Notes under the pieces: model-generated
Database searches by the model: none
What the model saw: the letters and a program-made list of their open reading frames with translations, nothing else
Told to the model about the DNA's origin: nothing
Program-made: the position numbers and the translations under genes
Part shown: one piece after another, positions 10,948-21,380 of the stretch
Position numbering within the stretch: position 1 is the stretch's first letter
How the letters are laid out: every line of letters begins with the position of its first letter
NCBI GenBank assembly: GCA_943704525.1
Contig: CALSCQ010002698.1
Location: 1-22,878 of the forward strand
DNA: 22,878 bases
Reading direction: 5' to 3'
Origin: Pigoraptor vietnamica
Lineage: Eukaryota > Opisthokonta > Filasterea

Positions 10948-11538
10948 TACAGGGGCTTGCACGTGGGAGTGCGACGGACTTTGTTGGATCGGTCGCCGGC
11001 AAACATTTTGTACTTGATTTGTACATACCGGGTTTCACAGCAACGCTCGGCACATTTATTTAGGTTCGGGCACAATTTTCCCCCCGAAAGGAACGGAATC
11101 TCAAATTGCATGTTACCTCCTTACCCACTACTGTATTTATCACTTTGGGGAACTAAAACTCCACTATATCTATAAACGGTAATCTAACTCAAATAAATTA
11201 CCATATAACGTAAGAGTGTTTGTGGGCGTACCGGTGTGTTGGCGACGCCGTGCCTCGCGGACACGCAGCCTCTTTTCACAACACCGATCCACGCCTTCTC
11301 TTTACTCTTTCTACCCACGTGTAACTCGCACGGTTTCTCTCTTTCTATTGCGAAGCGATCATCGGATAAGGGGCCTCAATCTTATGGACGTCAGTTGTGT
11401 CTGTCGACATTACGCCGAACAGAACGTCTGACGTTCACGCGCGGAAGGGGTCGGTTCGTTTCCGCCCATGACGAAAAAGCTTTCGCCGCTTTCCCGCGGT
11501 GCCTTCGCGGGCTGAGTGTTTGACGCTGCGCCCCCATC
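10948..11538. other. Intergenic: kinase 3' flank and promoter interval of the membrane-protein gene
   Basis: The segment 11100-11215 is distinctly AT-rich against a GC-rich background and contains the only AATAAA hexamer near the kinase 3' end. The remaining 320 bp is mixed-composition sequence leading to the ATG at 11539. Short open frames here show no recognisable protein. No RNA gene was seen. Confidence 0.5.
11192..11197 (+). terminator. Candidate polyadenylation signal AATAAA (lipid kinase gene)
   Basis: AATAAA lies about 245 bp after the kinase stop codon in an AT-rich stretch, at a position consistent with a 3' UTR end. Whether this organism uses AATAAA is unknown; the same hexamer also follows the last gene of the window at 22734. 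Confidence 0.4.
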
Positions 11539-14500
11539 ATGGCGCCAGTGGGCCCGCGTCCGCCCCCGGTTAACGTCAATGGCCGCATTGTCGCGAACGA
11601 CTGTGTCGTCGACAACGTCAACGCGATTGGCAGTGGGGAAGCGACGCCGGGCTCCGACCCCAGGAGCGCGTGGCAGGAACACAGCGGGTCGGCGACGCCG
11701 CGCCCAGATGGAGACTCGCGAGGGAACACGAGGACTGCGTGGCATGACGCGAGCTCGCTGCGAACTCCCACCGGCGGCAACGAAAATGAGTTGCTCGACG
11801 TCGATAGGGACGAAGCCCTACGCGCCATCGCGAACCTGAGGGAGGAGCGCGCGGCCGCAGTAAAAGGCAGGGCGGGGATGTCCTTGGGAATAGCCGATGC
11901 GGGCCCAATGGGCGATAGCGGCGCGGACAACTTGTACGAGTCGCTGGCGGTGGCGATGCAAATGGCGCCGTCTGCGGGATCCCATAATCAGCCCGTCATG
12001 ACCGTGGAGGGCGGCTGGGCGTTCGAGGCTGCGAACGCGAGGGACGGCGACCGCGCTCTCCGCGGCACCTATCTCGCGCCCTTTCTGCGACTCCTCGCGA
12101 TCATCCCGCACCGTCTCGTGCGCAGCTCGCGCACTTTCGTGAGGCTCCCCGCCCGCGGGCTCTTCATCGCGCAGGCGGCTTTCACCATGGCGCTGCTGTT
12201 CGGATTCTCCGTGTTTTCGGTGGTGCAGTTTTTCCGGAAGGGCATCTCAGACGACGACGCGAACATTGCGAACGCGACCGTGTTCTGCGCCCTCGCGACG
12301 TCGACGGCGGGATTCCTCTACGCGCGCGCCATCTTGGGACGAGCGACTGTGCACTTTGACCGCATTGCCAGCGTCGGCAAGAATGGGCCCCGCGTGCTGA
12401 CGACGGCCATCCGCGTGCATCGCGCCAAGGCGGCGCGCCGGTGGCTGATCTTTTGGATATGCGTGAGTTGCGGTGTGGTCTTCGCGTATGCGGTTTCCCT
12501 CGGGGCGACCGACTCGTATGTCGTCTCCTTTATCGGCGCGGCGCCTATCAACGGGACGGTGTCGAAAGGGAACTTGACGGTTCTTCACCCATCGTACGAA
12601 GACTATTACGTGCATTTCGTGCCCGCGGCGCTCACCAGTAACGGGATCGTCAACGTGGGGATCATCGCGGCGGCCCTCGCCGTCGCCTGCCTCCACATTG
12701 TCGTCGGTCTCGAGCTTCTGCTTGTCGTGTTTTACGCGGCAATCGCCATGAGCGAGCAGGTGTCGCGCACCATCCGAGAACTCGTCGTGCAGGCGACGCT
12801 GGAGCGGGACTCTGGCACAGTCAAGATGTACCTCGTTCGCATCGAGAACGCGTGCTTTTACGCGCACCACCACGCGATCGTGCAGAGCAAGCTGCTCAAG
12901 CGACTGCGCGTGGCGTCGGCCATTGTGATTGTCTTTCTCTTGGCAACGGCAATCACGTGCGTGACGGGTCTCAGTACGTCGAGCGGGCTGCGATGGCAGT
13001 GGTGCCTCCTCTACACGGTCACCCTCCTCGGCGTTGCGCAGTTCCCCGTTCTCATCGCACGCAGCGAGCACAAGCTCGCAGAGTCTTACCTCCAGCTGAA
13101 GACCGTTATCGAGTACGCGCTCGATGTCCACGCCACCGCGCGGGCTAACCGAGCCAACGCCGTCGTCGCGAACGTCGGCATCACCGAGGCGGAAGAAGTC
13201 GACACTGGGGAGCATTCGGGGGCTCTTGCCGATGTCGCGGCTGCGAAGGAGGAGGCGCTCGAGGTGCATCCCTCGAATTTCGAGACGCTCGACGTGGAGT
13301 TCAGCAGGGCCATGGTGGAGGAGTTTATGTCGTCGCACAGAGGCGCCGTCATCGAGGCCGACGCGGTGCAGGCGGCGCTTGCGGAACTTGCCGCAGAACA
13401 GGGAGAGGGAGCGGATCAGGGCGTGAGCGTGGCGAGCGTCGCATCGCCAGCCGATGAAACGGAGGAGGGCGATGCGGGCCCCTCTTCGCGCGGCGCGGCA
13501 GATGGCGACGTCGTTTCTGTTACGTGCGAGAGCGTGCCCGAGGCAGGCAGTGGCGTGGTGGATAACAGTGCGGAAGAGCCCAGCGAGAACGCGGCGGCGC
13601 AAAGCGAGAACGTCGACGGGTTCGACTCGAGGGTGTTCAAGAGGTCGCGTAACCTGCCTGGCTCCCTTCACAACAGCGGCCTCTACGACAGCGGCAGCCA
13701 GCAGTTGTCGGGTCTGCACGCGACGTCGCAAGCGAACATGGCTCCCGGCATCCGGTCGAAGCGACGCGACACTGTCACCGCACGGCGGTCGGTGCTCGCC
13801 TTTGTGCGGGCGACGCGGAACAACGAAGAGGATCACCGCGTGTGGGGACGGCAGGGTTTCAGGACAATAATGAACACGGGAACGAACGAGTACAAGCCGC
13901 CGACGCTGCGCGAGACCTTCGTCGAGATTGCCACGACGTGGGTGCAACCACACCTCTCTGTCGCCTTCTGTTTGTGTTTATTGTGATCGTAAATTGTATC
14001 CCGCTCCGCCCGACAGTGTGTGCAACATTATACCTGTGCTCGCTGCTTCCGCGTAAATGGTCAATTCTCACACCACCACCGGCACCCGCACACACTCACG
14101 CACACGTACACACACACGCTCGCGTTCGCACACCACCACACTGACACAGGTACGGCAAGGCGATTCAAGCGGGGATAATCGTCATTATCTACGCGCAAGT
14201 TTTCGCCGCTTTTCCTCTCGTGTTCTGCCCCGACGGGTCCCTTCGGTGCCGAGAGGCGTGGGCTGGCTTCGTCTGGCGCCTCCTGTTCGTCATCGCGATA
14301 CACCTCGTAGTTCTGCTAATGGGCTACGTGTGCTTCCCCCTCATCCTGTCGACGCTCGCAAAGCGCGCGCTGGTCCCCCTCGCGGTCAACGTGACGTACA
14401 TCGGCATCCTCTATGCAACGTCGCAGTGGAGCGACTACCTTTTCCCCTTCATTTTCCTCCCATCAATAGCCCAACTCTACGATTCGCTCGTCTTCGCAGC

Positions 14501-15679
14501 GCGCAATCCCGTCCTCACGAACTTCGAGGAGTCGACGTGGTCTGCCCGCCTCTTTTGCGTGCGCGCGCTCGTCGTGGTCATCCTCCTCGTCGTCTACGTG
14601 CGCATCTGCGTGCGCAGCATTGTGACGGACAGCTTTGGCGTCGTGCTTGTGTTCCGCATTGTCGTCCACACGCTCGTGTCCGTCATCCTCTCGCTGACGC
14701 TGCGGCGCGCCGTGTCCGTGATGGTGTCCATTCCTGCGCCGCGTGGGATCGTGCTCTGGTACTGGATCAGCATATCGCTTTCGGTGAGGGGACACGTACG
14801 GTCGCTCCGTAGCATTCTTCTTGCGACCAACCCCCCTCTCCCCCCCCCTAAAAAAAAACCCATACGCTGCCCTTTCCGTCTATCGTCTTTTGGGCCATGC
14901 ACCTGAGTGTCTCTTAACGAAAATGAGTGTCATCTCTTACCCCATTCCCCCTCCCCTCCTCTCTCCGCGCAGATGATTGGCCGTCTCGTCATGTTCCGCT
15001 CGCGGTCGGTCGGCCAGGCCTTTGCGATGAACATTCTCACGGGCGTCGTCGAAATCGCAATACGGCGCAGTTACTTTGAGCGTAACAAGGTCACCGCGGC
15101 CGTCATGCGTGTGTATGCGAACCTCCGCGAGCGCGTCGGGCTGGGCAGGCCATATGCGACCACGAAGAAGCGAGACCTCGGAATTTACGCCGGCCACATT
15201 GCCGTGGAGACGATGGTGGAAGTGCAGTCAGCGGTGGCCGCGCTTGTGCTCGTTAGGTGCGTGGGTTGCACTGCCGTTGCGGTTGTTGCTGTTTTCGGGC
15301 GAGATGAGTGACAGTGCACGCAAAGCATTCTCCGGACATTGTGTGTTTGCGCACTCGCATCTCGATGCCGGCTCACCAGTATGCGGCTCTGCGTTGGTGC
15401 AGGAAATTCCGCGAGAAGAGCGACTGCTACAATTTCAACTACACCCCGGACCCAACCGGCGGCGATGCCGTGGCCATAGCGAACGTCGTGCTGATGCTTG
15501 TGATGGGCTTTGCCGTGGACTACGGGTGCATGATATGGGAACAGAAGAAGCGCATCGACGTCACCGCCCTCTTGCGCGCCATCCCGAGCGTGCCCTTCCT
15601 ACTCTACACGGCCGCGTGCGCCGTCATCGTCGTTCACGTGACCGACTGGGGCTTTGTGCAGCACTGCAGAGTCCGCTAG
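11539..15679 (+). CDS. Large polytopic membrane protein, family not recognised (4 exons, about 1197 aa)
   Basis: Function is unknown. Exons: 11539-13937, 14150-14783, 14973-15256, 15403-15679. The start is well supported, since an in-frame TGA lies 18 nt upstream. The N-terminal ~205 residues are polar with no signal peptide. Six hydrophobic segments follow (about 208-230, 243-266, 300-322, 370-404, 458-479, 488-507). Next comes a long acidic, Ala/Glu/Ser-rich, probably disordered stretch (about 540-800), then eight to ten more hydrophobic segments in exons 1-4. Two membrane blocks joined by a large hydrophilic loop suggest a transporter, channel or receptor, but no ATP-binding, ion-pore or GPCR signature is visible. 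NGT and NLT glycosylation sequons lie between hydrophobic segments 3 and 4. The first donor is ambiguous: GTGGGT at 13938 or GTGATC at 13983, both in phase, differing by 15 codons. Existence as a gene is secure; its role is not. Confidence 0.82.
14074..14147. repeat. CA-rich imperfect microsatellite in intron 1 of the membrane-protein gene
   Basis: A run of CACACN units (CACCACCGGCACCCGCACACACTC...) occupies the 3' half of the intron before the acceptor at 14148-14149. It acts as the pre-acceptor tract although it is CA-rich and not T-rich. Confidence 0.7.
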
Positions 15680-15867
15680 GGTTCGTTGAGTGCGTGCGTC
15701 TCCTGCCTGCGTGCGTGCGCGTGCGTGCGTTCAGTCGTTCGTTTGCGTTAAAATGACAGTATATGGCAGTGAATGTTCATTTGGTTTGCGAGGGTGCCCG
15801 CTGGCAGGCGATTTGCCCGCAACACCACCCTCCGTGCATGTGGAGCGATAGCGATTACGAAGGCCTT
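15680..15867. other. Convergent 3' spacer between the membrane-protein gene and the H+-ATPase
   Basis: Only 188 bp separate the two stop codons. It contains a TGCG/TGCC-rich tract at about 15689-15731 and no AATAAA on either strand. The two transcripts probably overlap at their 3' ends, or use a different poly-A signal. Confidence 0.6.
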
Positions 15868-17649
15868 TCACTTGACAGAGGTTGTCGTGGACCCGTCCGT
15901 GGCCGAACCAGTCGTCACAGGGACGTCCTTCCCCTTTGCGCCTCTGCGCCGTCGTCGCATGCGATCCCAGGCGGCTATCAAGGCAAACGCGCCAAACTTG
16001 ATAAAGTCCATCGGCAGCAGCCACAGGATCGACCACACCCACGCGACGAGTGCGTAACCCCAACCGCACCCGCGGAAGCCGTCGCGTCCCGTCGGGTACC
16101 CGTTGAAGCCATACACGGCGATGAACGTCGCCGCGAGCTGGCTGATCGCGAACGCGGCGAGGACGGCGTAGGAAGGGCGGTAGCTGAAGAAGAACCCGCG
16201 CGTCCGCGTGAAGAAGATGGTGGCCAGGCCCGTGATCGAGACGGTGAGGTAGATCTATTAATAGGTTTAAACAGAGGCGAAAGGGGTTATAAGTGCAGTA
16301 TTCGACGCGAGTGAAAATCCCAGCATCGACACGACGGTCGTACCCTCAGCGCAGGTACACCCACTCGTAACCATATACACACGCATGCACATGTGCCAAA
16401 ATAAAAAAAAAAAGAAAGGAAACACACACTGTGTGCTAAATGACGGCGAACATTGTTGCAAGTAAGCCCACCAGCCCGCGCGTCCTCTCCGACCGCCGCA
16501 GCTGCTGCGCGCACACGCAGTAAAATTGGCACGTCGTGAGGTCATAACAGCCCAAGGCCTCAGAGCTCGACGGTGCGACAAACGACACGAGCGGAAGCGT
16601 CGTCCCAAACGCAGACGAAAAGGTCGGCGTCACGCGCACCCCCGGCGCCGGCGCCGCAACGCACGCGATGGGCGAATCGAAAGCCCCGAGCGTGTAATCG
16701 TTGGCGTTGTCGTAGGCGTAGATAATAGTGGACACCGACTCGACGCCGCGAACCTGCGAAGGAAGGTGAGCAGCAATGCGGAAATTGTTGGTTGCGGCGC
16801 GCCGCATTCAAACTTCAGCAAACTGGGACAACGAGGTCAGCGGCGAAGGGCCGCCCGCGACACAGACGCTGACGATGCACCACGACGGCCACAGTGCGCA
16901 CGCACCGTGGAGGCCTGCTCTGGTGTCCAGTGGTTGCTGAAGCACGTGGGATTGACGTCCAAATATTCGAAAGACGCGAGCCCAAACGCCTCGTTGAAAA
17001 CGGCCGTCTCCCTCACGAGGATGAAGAGCACGACCGTAGAGAGGGTCAGGTACAGGCCGATCACAACGGCCGCTGGGGGGGGGGGGGCAACGGCAAACAA
17101 AATGAGGCGTGAGCGCGAATGCCCCAACGCGGTTCGTAAATCAACGGATGCGATTGTAAACATATGGCAAGGGCTCCACAGGAAGAGAGACATGGTGGAT
17201 AAGATTGCGTCGTCAGTGGACGGTCGCCCATCGACTTCACTAGGGACAAGAGCGACAGAGGGCTTGCGTCCGTCCCACGCACCGACGAAAATATCGAACA
17301 GCCTCCACGAGTCAGGCGCGGGGCTTGGCTGGCAGCGATCGCGCGAGATGCTGAGCATGCAGCCGTCGTTGAGAATGGCGAGAATCACCTGTATTGTAGG
17401 AAGGGGTCGCGCCGTATGTAAGAAACAAAGCACTCGGCAAAGAGGAAGGAGAGAGGAGGGGGGGGAGGGGGGGGAGGGGTGCGAAGGCATAACGGGCCAA
17501 TGGCAACAATCACCATGATGAATGTCGTAAAGTACCAGTCGAAGATGACCTGAGGGCGCGGGAGGTGACGTCAGTGAAATCGCTCAATGCTCACGAGTGT
17601 TTTGTGTGTGTGTGCGTGCGCGCGCACGCGTGTGTGTGTGTGTGTGTTT

Positions 17650-17692
<43 letters not shown>

Positions 17693-20625
17693 CGTGCATG
17701 TGTGTGTGTGTGTGTGCGTGTACGTGCATGGTACGTGCGCGCCGCGAGTCCATTCGTTAGAAGAACAACAGCGCACTCCGCTCACCGTGAGCAGCCCAAA
17801 CGTGAACGCCACGCGCACCGTCATCGAGACGCTGTACATCGCATAATTGCGCATCCTCTGAAAAATCTTGCGGCTGCCCACAATCGCGTGGATGATCACC
17901 GCGAGCCCAGGCGCCATCAGCACGATGTCCGCCGCCGCCCTCGCAGCGTCCGTCGCACCCGCCACCGCCACTCCAATGTCCGCGCGCTTGAGTGCCGGCG
18001 CATCGTTCACGCCATCGCCCGTCATCCCCACCATGTGCTTGTGGTTCTGCAGCCGCGCGACAATGTCGTACTTGTGCTCGGGAAACACCTCCGCGAAACC
18101 GTCCGCGTTCTCCACAATCTCGTCGACGTCGATGTTGCCCGACACCCGCACGGCCACGTGCCCTTCGCCCTCCCCGCCCGCTCCGTACTGCCGCGCCGAC
18201 ACCTGCCGCTCGAGGCCCTCCCCCGTCTGCACGTTGAATATAGATGCCTTGTACATCCTCTCCGCTTTCATGCCCAGCTGACGCGCGGTTTCGACGGCGA
18301 TCGCAATCTGGTCCCCGGTGATCATCTTGACCGCAATGCCAAGTTCCCGCGCCTTCGCTATCGTCTCGGCCGAGTCCGGACGCGGGGGGTCGACGAGAGC
18401 GACGAGGCCCACGAGCTCCCACGACGCGTTGGGTGAGGGGACCGTGTCGGGAGGGTCGTGCGAAATGGCCACGCCGATGGCGCGCAGCCCCCGCATCGCG
18501 AGTGCCGTAATCTGTCTAGTCACCTGTGAGCGCGCGAACGCATGGAAAAGCGTCAGTTACGCATGTTGGACGCCAGCAGTTCGTTTTGTGCCGATTGCGC
18601 AGTGCGTCCAAGGGCTCCCGCGTCTGTTGAACTCTGCCGATTGCAGTGCGTCAGAGGCGCCCACCTCCGTCTCGATTTCCGCACGCCGCGAGTCACGCTG
18701 CAGGATGACCTGCGGGGCGCCCTTTGCGACGCGAAATGACTCGCCCGTCGTCTTGTTCTTAAGTGTCGAGACGGTTCGCTTCGTCACGTGGTCGAAGGGG
18801 AGAAACCCCGTCCGCTCGTACGTCTGCCACAGCTCCGCGCCGTTGGGCACTGCGTTTGCCATACACACGTCGATAGCATCACCGTCTTCCGCCTTGGTGC
18901 TGAGGGCGCCGTACATGAGCAGCTCGTCGGTTGTGTGCCCGCGAGTGACGTAGAGGTCCGGCTTCGACACGGACAGCTCGTTGAGAGTCAGTGTTCCTAC
19001 GGGCGGACACACGCAATTAAGTGACTACTGCGACTGTGGGCAATCACGGCACACCATTCATTCCCAACAGCAAATGTACCACGCAGAACCTTGACATATG
19101 AACGCACGCACGCACTCACCGGTCTTGTCCGAGCACAAGACGTCCATGCCCGCGAGTTCTTCGACGGCGCTGAGTCGCGTGACGATCGCGCGCTTCTTTG
19201 CGAGCTGCATGGCGCCAATGGCCATCGTGACGGAGAGCACCGTCGGCATCGCAATGGGGACGCCGCCAATAAGAATGACGAGGGCGTTGCTGAGGGTGGG
19301 GCACTCGCCCGCGCCGCTGAGGGAACACGGCTGTCCGCGCGCGCCAAATTGGATGGCGAGTTCGAGCGCCACCCACACGACGATGATGGAGAGACAGAAC
19401 TGGCCAACGCGCGTGAGCACCTTCTGGATGTGGCCTGCGATGGGGACAGAATATGGGCAGCGCACGTGAGCACAGGGGACGACCGGTGTGGAGTAAGAGG
19501 GAAAGACGAAACAGCGTGCAGCAAGAGAAACGCAGCCCTTACACAGCAGAATTTGAGGACAGGCAAGTCAACGCGTGTGTTGTGAGAGTGAATGTCGGGC
19601 ACGCTGGCACACACCCTCCTGGCTTGTGTCCGACACAAGCGAAGCGGACCGCCCGATGAACGACTGCCGACCCGTGGCGTAGACGATGGCGTCGCACTCG
19701 CCGTGCTTGATGGTCGATCCAGAGTACATGACGTCGCCCACGTTTTTGGCTGCGGGGAAGGACTCGCCTGCGTGTGTGTGTGCGTTTGTGCAGCAGAGCG
19801 AGTCAGCCGCCGAAGAATGAACGTGGACCACCAAAGGAGTGGGCAGGTATTGCCATGTGCGCGCAACGCAAACGATGCACCCTCCCTCCCGTGCATAAAG
19901 CCACGCATGCACGGCCAAACCCAGTCGCACTCCCACCCGTCAGTGCGCTCTCGTCCGACTTCACTTCGCCGCCACTCGACACCAGCTTGCAGTCTGCCGG
20001 CACAATGTCGCCCAGTCGCAAGTGCACCATATCTCCCAACACGACTTCGCGCGCGGGTATCGTCTCGAGCTCGCCGTCCCTCATCACGCGCGCGCGTGGC
20101 GCCACCGACGACATGAGTGCGGCCACCGCGTTGCCGGCGCTGTGTTCCTCGTAGAACCCGATGCAAGCATTGACGATGAGGAGAGCAAAGACGAGCACAA
20201 AGTCTGGGAAATCCCGGAGAATGATCGACACGATCGCGACCGTTTCCATGGTCCAGCTCAGCGGGTTCCATATGAAGCTGAGAAAGATGAGTATGTTGCT
20301 GCGCTTCTTCTGTGGGAGCTCGTTGGGGCCGTGGCGCTGCAGCCGTGCGAGCGCCTCCGCCTGCGTGCGGGCGTAAGGTGCCTCGTGAGGGAATGCAAGT
20401 CACTGACCAACGAAAGCGCCGAACACACAGTGACAATCAACTTCGTCAATCTTCGTCTTATTCTCTCGGCTCCATCGTTTTAGGGCGATTCACAGACACT
20501 TGGGGGCACGTCACCTTGGCGAGGCCATGCTCCGTTGTCTCGAGCTTTGCGATTGCGTCTGCGACCGAGAGACCTTCCCAGTTGACGGAGGGAGCAGCGG
20601 GCGCCGTTCCAGAGTTCTTAGGCAT
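15868..20625 (-). CDS. PMA1: Plasma-membrane-type P3A H+-ATPase (11 exons, 1001 aa)
   Basis: It pumps protons out of the cytosol using ATP, energising secondary transport. Exons: 20625-20515, 20360-19937, 19767-19615, 19434-19120, 18996-18665, 18523-17786, 17549-17514, 17388-17283, 17072-16906, 16753-16517, 16254-15868. Core motifs: TGES (178-181, actuator), [10 protein letters not shown] in TM4, DKTGTLT with phospho-aspartate D332, KGAP (426-429), DPPRP (490), TGDGVNDAP (613-621). N101, R682 and D711 (AILND) appear to match the plant proton-path residues. TM1-2 lie at about 60-108, TM3-4 at 240-300, TM5-7 at 670-762 and TM8-10 at 874-965. The TM7-TM8 extracytoplasmic loop is about 110 residues with several cysteines, far larger than in plant or fungal pumps. 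The C-terminal tail is short and poly-Arg, without the plant autoinhibitory region. The start is ATG at 20625; an upstream in-frame GTG is ignored. The exon 10 end is the least certain junction (16517, or a later GTGGGC that adds residues). Confidence 0.95.
17514..17549 (-). other. 36-nt microexon of the H+-ATPase (start of TM6)
   Basis: This 12-codon exon encodes [12 protein letters not shown] between an acceptor CTCAG and a donor GTGATT. It joins TFGLLT to VILAILNDG, which rebuilds the usual P3A TM5-TM6 sequence. Without it the pump would lose half of TM6. It is in phase 0 on both sides, so skipping would be silent for the reading frame. Confidence 0.85.
17601..17735. repeat. (TG)n microsatellite in H+-ATPase intron 6
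   Basis: About 130 bp of TG/TGCG repeats with TTTG interruptions lie in the intron 17550-17785. On the pump transcript it reads (CA)n. Frames of Cys/Val or His/Thr repeats here are artefacts. Confidence 0.92.
19127..19129 (-). other. Catalytic phospho-aspartate codon (D332) of the H+-ATPase
   Basis: GAC encodes the Asp of the DKTGTLT signature that is transiently phosphorylated in all P-type ATPases. The signature is interrupted by intron 4 after the first base of the Gly codon (19120), and the two halves join in phase. Confidence 0.93.
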
Positions 20626-20731
20626 CTCGAGACTTAGGGCGCGCTTCACGCTCGCCGCACAAGCGCAGACATGCTATGCAGAGAGCACACAACAATACCG
20701 CTCTTCTTGGGTCACGTTGTGAAACTCGCGC

Positions 20732-20755
20732 AAAAAAAAAAAAAAAAAAAAAAAA
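20732..20755. repeat. 24-nt A homopolymer
   Basis: Uninterrupted A run in the divergent intergenic region. The exact length may be affected by sequencing error. Confidence 0.9.
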
Positions 20756-21010
20756 GTGATTGGCGCGATCTCTCGTAAAGTGCGTTGCGTATATTACTTT
20801 TCCAAAAGAGAGGTGCGAGGGCGTAATAGCTTCCCAAAAACGCGGACAAGACCGCCGCACGTGTACGCATGCCACGACGACATTCATTCAAGCCTCACAG
20901 TGAGCAAATCCTCCGTTGCCGCTCGCAACGGCGCACGCGCTATGCGCGGCACGCACGTGGGTAGGGGACGACATGTCCCCACACGCGCGCGAAACAGAGT
21001 CAGGACACTC

Positions 21011-21073
21011 ACGTGCACACACACAAATACCGCACACACACACACGCACACACACGCACACACACACACACAT
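21011..21073. repeat. (CA)n microsatellite, intergenic
   Basis: CA dinucleotide tract with CG interruptions, upstream of the F-box/LRR gene. It is the only long CA/TG tract in the window outside an intron. Confidence 0.9.
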
Positions 21074-21380
21074 ACTTCACAACTCACATTGGCCACTAAA
21101 CCTTTTTTGAGCCCGGTCGTCCGATTGTGCAAGTGTGAAGTCTGGAGTTGAAAAACTTGGGTGCTGATTCTAGTTGGGACTCACCCGTTGTTGGCCGGGT
21201 GGATAAATTGGATTTCCACCAAAAACACATGGCAAACGCCGGGTGTCCAGCCAGCCCCCCCTCCTTCCTTGTAGCACCACTGTTACACTTGTGAAAATCG
21301 TAAATCGTTTTCGACGTCAACGTGTTCGTGCTCTTTGCTTCCCTTTGCCAGAGTCCTTCGTTCCTCACCATCTTATAAGA

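Larger units (their letters stand above)
20626..21380. other. Intergenic: H+-ATPase 5' flank and upstream region of the F-box/LRR gene
   Basis: These 755 bp lie between divergent genes. They contain a 24-nt A run (20732-20755), a (CA)n tract (21011-21073) and a small CACCCG/CGGGTG hairpin (21182-21201). The A run is about 107 bp upstream of the pump start and reads poly-T on its coding strand, as a nucleosome-excluding promoter tract would. No conserved reading frame or RNA gene is evident. Confidence 0.5.

Noticed and set aside
12247-13953. Long minus-strand open frame (568 codons)
   Set aside because: It is antisense to exon 1 of the membrane-protein gene, rich in Arg and His, and has no domain. 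It is a GC-rich shadow of the real frame.
16438-16516. Extension of H+-ATPase exon 10 to the TAG near 16438
   Set aside because: It would truncate the pump before TM8. Splicing to 16254 restores TM8-TM10 in phase ([15 protein letters not shown]).
18997-20436. Minus-strand open frame of 479 codons across several H+-ATPase exons
   Set aside because: It runs through introns in a different frame from the pump exons and has Ser/Arg-rich composition without motifs.
20458-20649. Upstream GTG start adding eight residues to the H+-ATPase
   Set aside because: A eukaryotic gene should use the ATG at 20625, which precedes a typical P3A N-terminus.
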